From DATFMH01 sp035267045 (lineage in GTDB: Bacteria > Bacteroidota > Rhodothermia > Balneolales > DATFMH01): a stretch of DNA of 15,499 nt. The stretch lies in contig DATFMH010000232.1 of the NCBI GenBank assembly GCA_035267045.1, forward strand, positions 1 through 15,499, in the 5' to 3' direction. Below are positions 13,945 through 15,499 of the stretch, in pieces. The position numbers were made by a program, and so were the translations under genes. The notes beneath the pieces are model-generated. The model saw nothing but the letters and a program-made list of their open reading frames with translations. It was not told where the DNA came from and ran no database searches. The stretch's first letter is position 1. Every line of letters starts with the position of its first letter.

Positions 13945-15285
13945 ATGAAAACTGTTACGAATAACGCCTTTTGGCGGGAAATATTAGATCATTTACCTGG
14001 CATTGTGTTGGTCTTCAGAATTGATGAAGAGGAAAAAGCACATTTGATTTTTGCAAATAATGAGCTGAGAGATATTGTCGGATACAAGCCGCAGGAGTTT
14101 GTGTTGGCTTCAGAAACGGAAGGCATTATAAATCAGCAATTGGATCAGCTTATAAATAAGATAGCTGAATTGAGTCATCAGGCCGGTGAAGGTGAGAAGG
14201 AAATATGTTATTTGAGGGCAAGGAATGACCGTGACCTCCCTTTTTATTTTGAATTCAGCATCTTTCAAACAAAATCGGCACGTACCAATCTAATTGTGAC
14301 GACGCTCGTGCCGGTGGAAGATGCCGTTTCTCCATTAAGGACCGGATCGATTTCAAATGGACATTATTCCGAGATGGATTTTTTCGTGGCGGAATCACCC
14401 ATCATGCAAGCTATAATGGATAAAATTGGTCAAATCAAATATGAAGAGACCAATGTTTTGATTCGGGGTGAGGAAGGGACCGGCCGTCATACCATTGCCA
14501 TGAGACTTGCTCATGAATTAAGCAGCGAAAAGAGCTCAATTCACAAAGTGGAATTAAATGGATTATCGGCCACGGAACAACAACGATTACTTTTTGGAGG
14601 GGAAAAGGATAGATCGGGCGGCAGCGTGCAACAATATTCAGGTATCCTGGATGATGACCATGATGTTATTTTAATTTTATCTGAATTATCATATTTATCA
14701 AGCGAGTGTCAATCCTTGTTACATGATAACCTGCAAATGAGGCAGCAGAAAGGATGGACAACACGTATAATCGGTATCACAAAATATGCACTTGAGGATG
14801 TGATAAACACAGATAAATTTGATGCTACTCTTTATTATGAATTAAATTTTTATCCTTTGCTGATCCCGGCATTGCGAAACAGGACATCAGATATTCCACT
14901 TATTTCAAAAAAATGGATTGAGCAGGCGGTACGGCTTCTAAAATTAGACAAGTTCAATATACCTGATAAAGAATTGGAGAAATTAGCAAGTCATGATTGG
15001 CCGGGTAATTTACCAGAACTATTTCATGTCCTGAAAGAATCCTTGCTGGCCTCGTCTAAAAATACATTCAGAACGAAATTAAATAGTAAAAAATCTGTAA
15101 ACGAAAATATTTTGAGCTCTGAAGTGAAAGAGATCATTCCATATGATGAAATGAATCGAAAATATTTAAAGAAGGTCCTCGAATTTACAGAGGGTAAAAT
15201 ATATGGAGAAGACGGGGCGGCAGCCTTACTTGAGCTCAAACCAACCACCCTTCAAAGTAAATTGAAAAAATTAAACCTTAAGTAA
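13945..15285 (+). CDS. PAS domain plus degenerate sigma-54 activator AAA+ domain and Fis-type HTH
   Basis: The 446-residue protein has a PAS-like sensor at about 8-125, an AAA+ domain of the sigma-54 activator type at about 145-365, and a Fis-type DNA-binding end at 400-446 (GEDGAAALLELKPTTLQSKL). The AAA+ core is eroded. Walker A is GEEGTGRH (175-182) with R181 for the usual Lys. Walker B is VILILSEL with S246 for Asp. The GAFTGA loop is replaced near 219-232. The FRxDLYYRL stretch is FDATLYYEL (292-300), missing both arginines. WPGNVREL is WPGNLPEL (352-359). It is likely a DNA-binding regulator that does not remodel sigma-54 holoenzyme. An in-frame stop two codons upstream fixes the ATG as earliest start, though AGGA touches it directly. 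Confidence 0.85.
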   Translation: MKTVTNNAFWREILDHLPGIVLVFRIDEEEKAHLIFANNELRDIVGYKPQEFVLASETEGIINQQLDQLINKIAELSHQAGEGEKEICYLRARNDRDLPFYFEFSIFQTKSARTNLIVTTLVPVEDAVSPLRTGSISNGHYSEMDFFVAESPIMQAIMDKIGQIKYEETNVLIRGEEGTGRHTIAMRLAHELSSEKSSIHKVELNGLSATEQQRLLFGGEKDRSGGSVQQYSGILDDDHDVILILSELSYLSSECQSLLHDNLQMRQQKGWTTRIIGITKYALEDVINTDKFDATLYYELNFYPLLIPALRNRTSDIPLISKKWIEQAVRLLKLDKFNIPDKELEKLASHDWPGNLPELFHVLKESLLASSKNTFRTKLNSKKSVNENILSSEVKEIIPYDEMNRKYLKKVLEFTEGKIYGEDGAAALLELKPTTLQSKLKKLNLK

Positions 15286-15319
15286 GAAACAGGGTAAGTA
15301 TCAGGTATTTAGAGAGCTA

Positions 15320-15335
15320 TACCGGACCCCCGGTA
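15320..15335 (+). terminator. Weak hairpin after the regulator gene
   Basis: taccgg (15320-15325) pairs with ccggta (15330-15335) across a four-base loop, 35 bases after the stop. There is no T-run, so it is at best a weak terminator. Confidence 0.25.
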
Positions 15336-15365
15336 ATTGGTCAAAAAATAAAGCTCACAAAAGGA

Positions 15366-15395
15366 TTGACAAGGTAATGGAGGAGGTATTATATT
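15366..15395 (+). promoter_or_regulatory. Strong sigma-70-type promoter P1
   Basis: TTGACA (15366-15371) is a perfect -35 box. TATATT (15390-15395), 18 bases on, matches the -10 consensus at 5 of 6. No reading frame follows before the window ends, so the product is probably a stable RNA or its leader. Confidence 0.6.
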
Positions 15396-15397
15396 AG

Positions 15398-15421
15398 GAG
15401 TCCGTTCGAAAAAACGGGCTC
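15398..15421 (+). promoter_or_regulatory. Leader hairpin between tandem promoters
   Basis: gagtccgtt (15398-15406) pairs with aacgggctc (15413-15421) over 9 bp with one G-U, around a cgaaaa loop. It would lie at or just after the start of the P1 transcript. A second small pairing (ctct with agag) follows at 15419-15430. Confidence 0.45.
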
Positions 15422-15476
15422 TTGGAAGAGGGTTCGAGGTCAAGTAAAGAAGGGGCGAAAAAAGTTCATTTAAAGC

Positions 15477-15499
15477 TTGACAAAGGGCGGGGAAAAGCA
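15477..15499 (+). promoter_or_regulatory. Second tandem promoter P2, cut by the window end
   Basis: A perfect TTGACA (15477-15482) follows the A/T-rich stretch aaaaaagttcatttaaag (15458-15475), which resembles an UP element. Exactly 17 bases remain to the window end, so the -10 box would be just outside. Tandem strong promoters with an UP-like element are typical of rRNA operons, which is what I expect next. Confidence 0.5.

Noticed and set aside
15398..15445. tRNA or tRNA fragment suggested by ggttcga
   Set aside because: The flanking bases do not pair as a T-arm, and no acceptor, D or anticodon arms can be drawn.

Overview
The window looks like a chromosomal segment from an AT-rich, Gram-negative bacterium of the Bacteroidota/Balneolota/Ignavibacteriota neighbourhood. 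Balneolota (Balneola-like) is my best guess. The evidence is a secreted protein ending in a type IX secretion (Por) sorting domain with the NYPNPFNPTT motif, a bacilliredoxin (which implies bacillithiol), and frequent absence of Shine-Dalgarno sequences. The taxonomic placement is inference from gene content. Ten protein genes are supported; I see no tRNA, CRISPR array or intact transposase gene.

Left part (1-3400) is a redox and oxidative-stress neighbourhood. A soluble pyridine nucleotide transhydrogenase (sthA, minus) diverges from a Mn-type superoxide dismutase (sodA, plus), and a bacilliredoxin follows. The 317-base divergent region carries a 10-bp inverted motif that could be a shared operator. 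The far left edge (1-238) is non-coding and holds an 83-bp element bounded by 13-bp inverted repeats.

Middle part (3400-9120): hflK and hflC are translationally coupled by a one-base overlap and encode the membrane complex that modulates FtsH. After a terminator and a spacer with two long perfect palindromes comes an 806-residue secreted multidomain protein (CHRD, a possible SusE/PKD-like region, OB-like, two DUF4397-like repeats, T9SS tail). A HupE/UreJ-type membrane protein follows.

Right part (9117-13945): three minus-strand genes. A TetR-family regulator overlaps an ABC1/UbiB-type atypical kinase by 8 bases. Downstream, after 162 bases, lies an Aquifex-type aconitase of the TCA cycle. 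A perfect TGAACGTTCA palindrome lies at the likely TetR promoter.

The 672-base gap at 13273-13944 contains three related copies of a roughly 26-base terminal repeat, arranged like the relic of one or two miniature transposable elements. Beyond it is a PAS plus sigma-54-activator-like protein in which the Walker A lysine, Walker B aspartate, GAFTGA loop, arginine fingers and sensor-II arginine all appear altered, while its Fis-type DNA-binding domain is well preserved. The window ends in two tandem TTGACA promoter elements with a leader hairpin, which resemble the upstream region of an rRNA or other stable-RNA operon lying just outside. The most unusual items are the apparently ATP-dead activator and the repeat-element relic beside it; neither amounts to a demonstrated new system.
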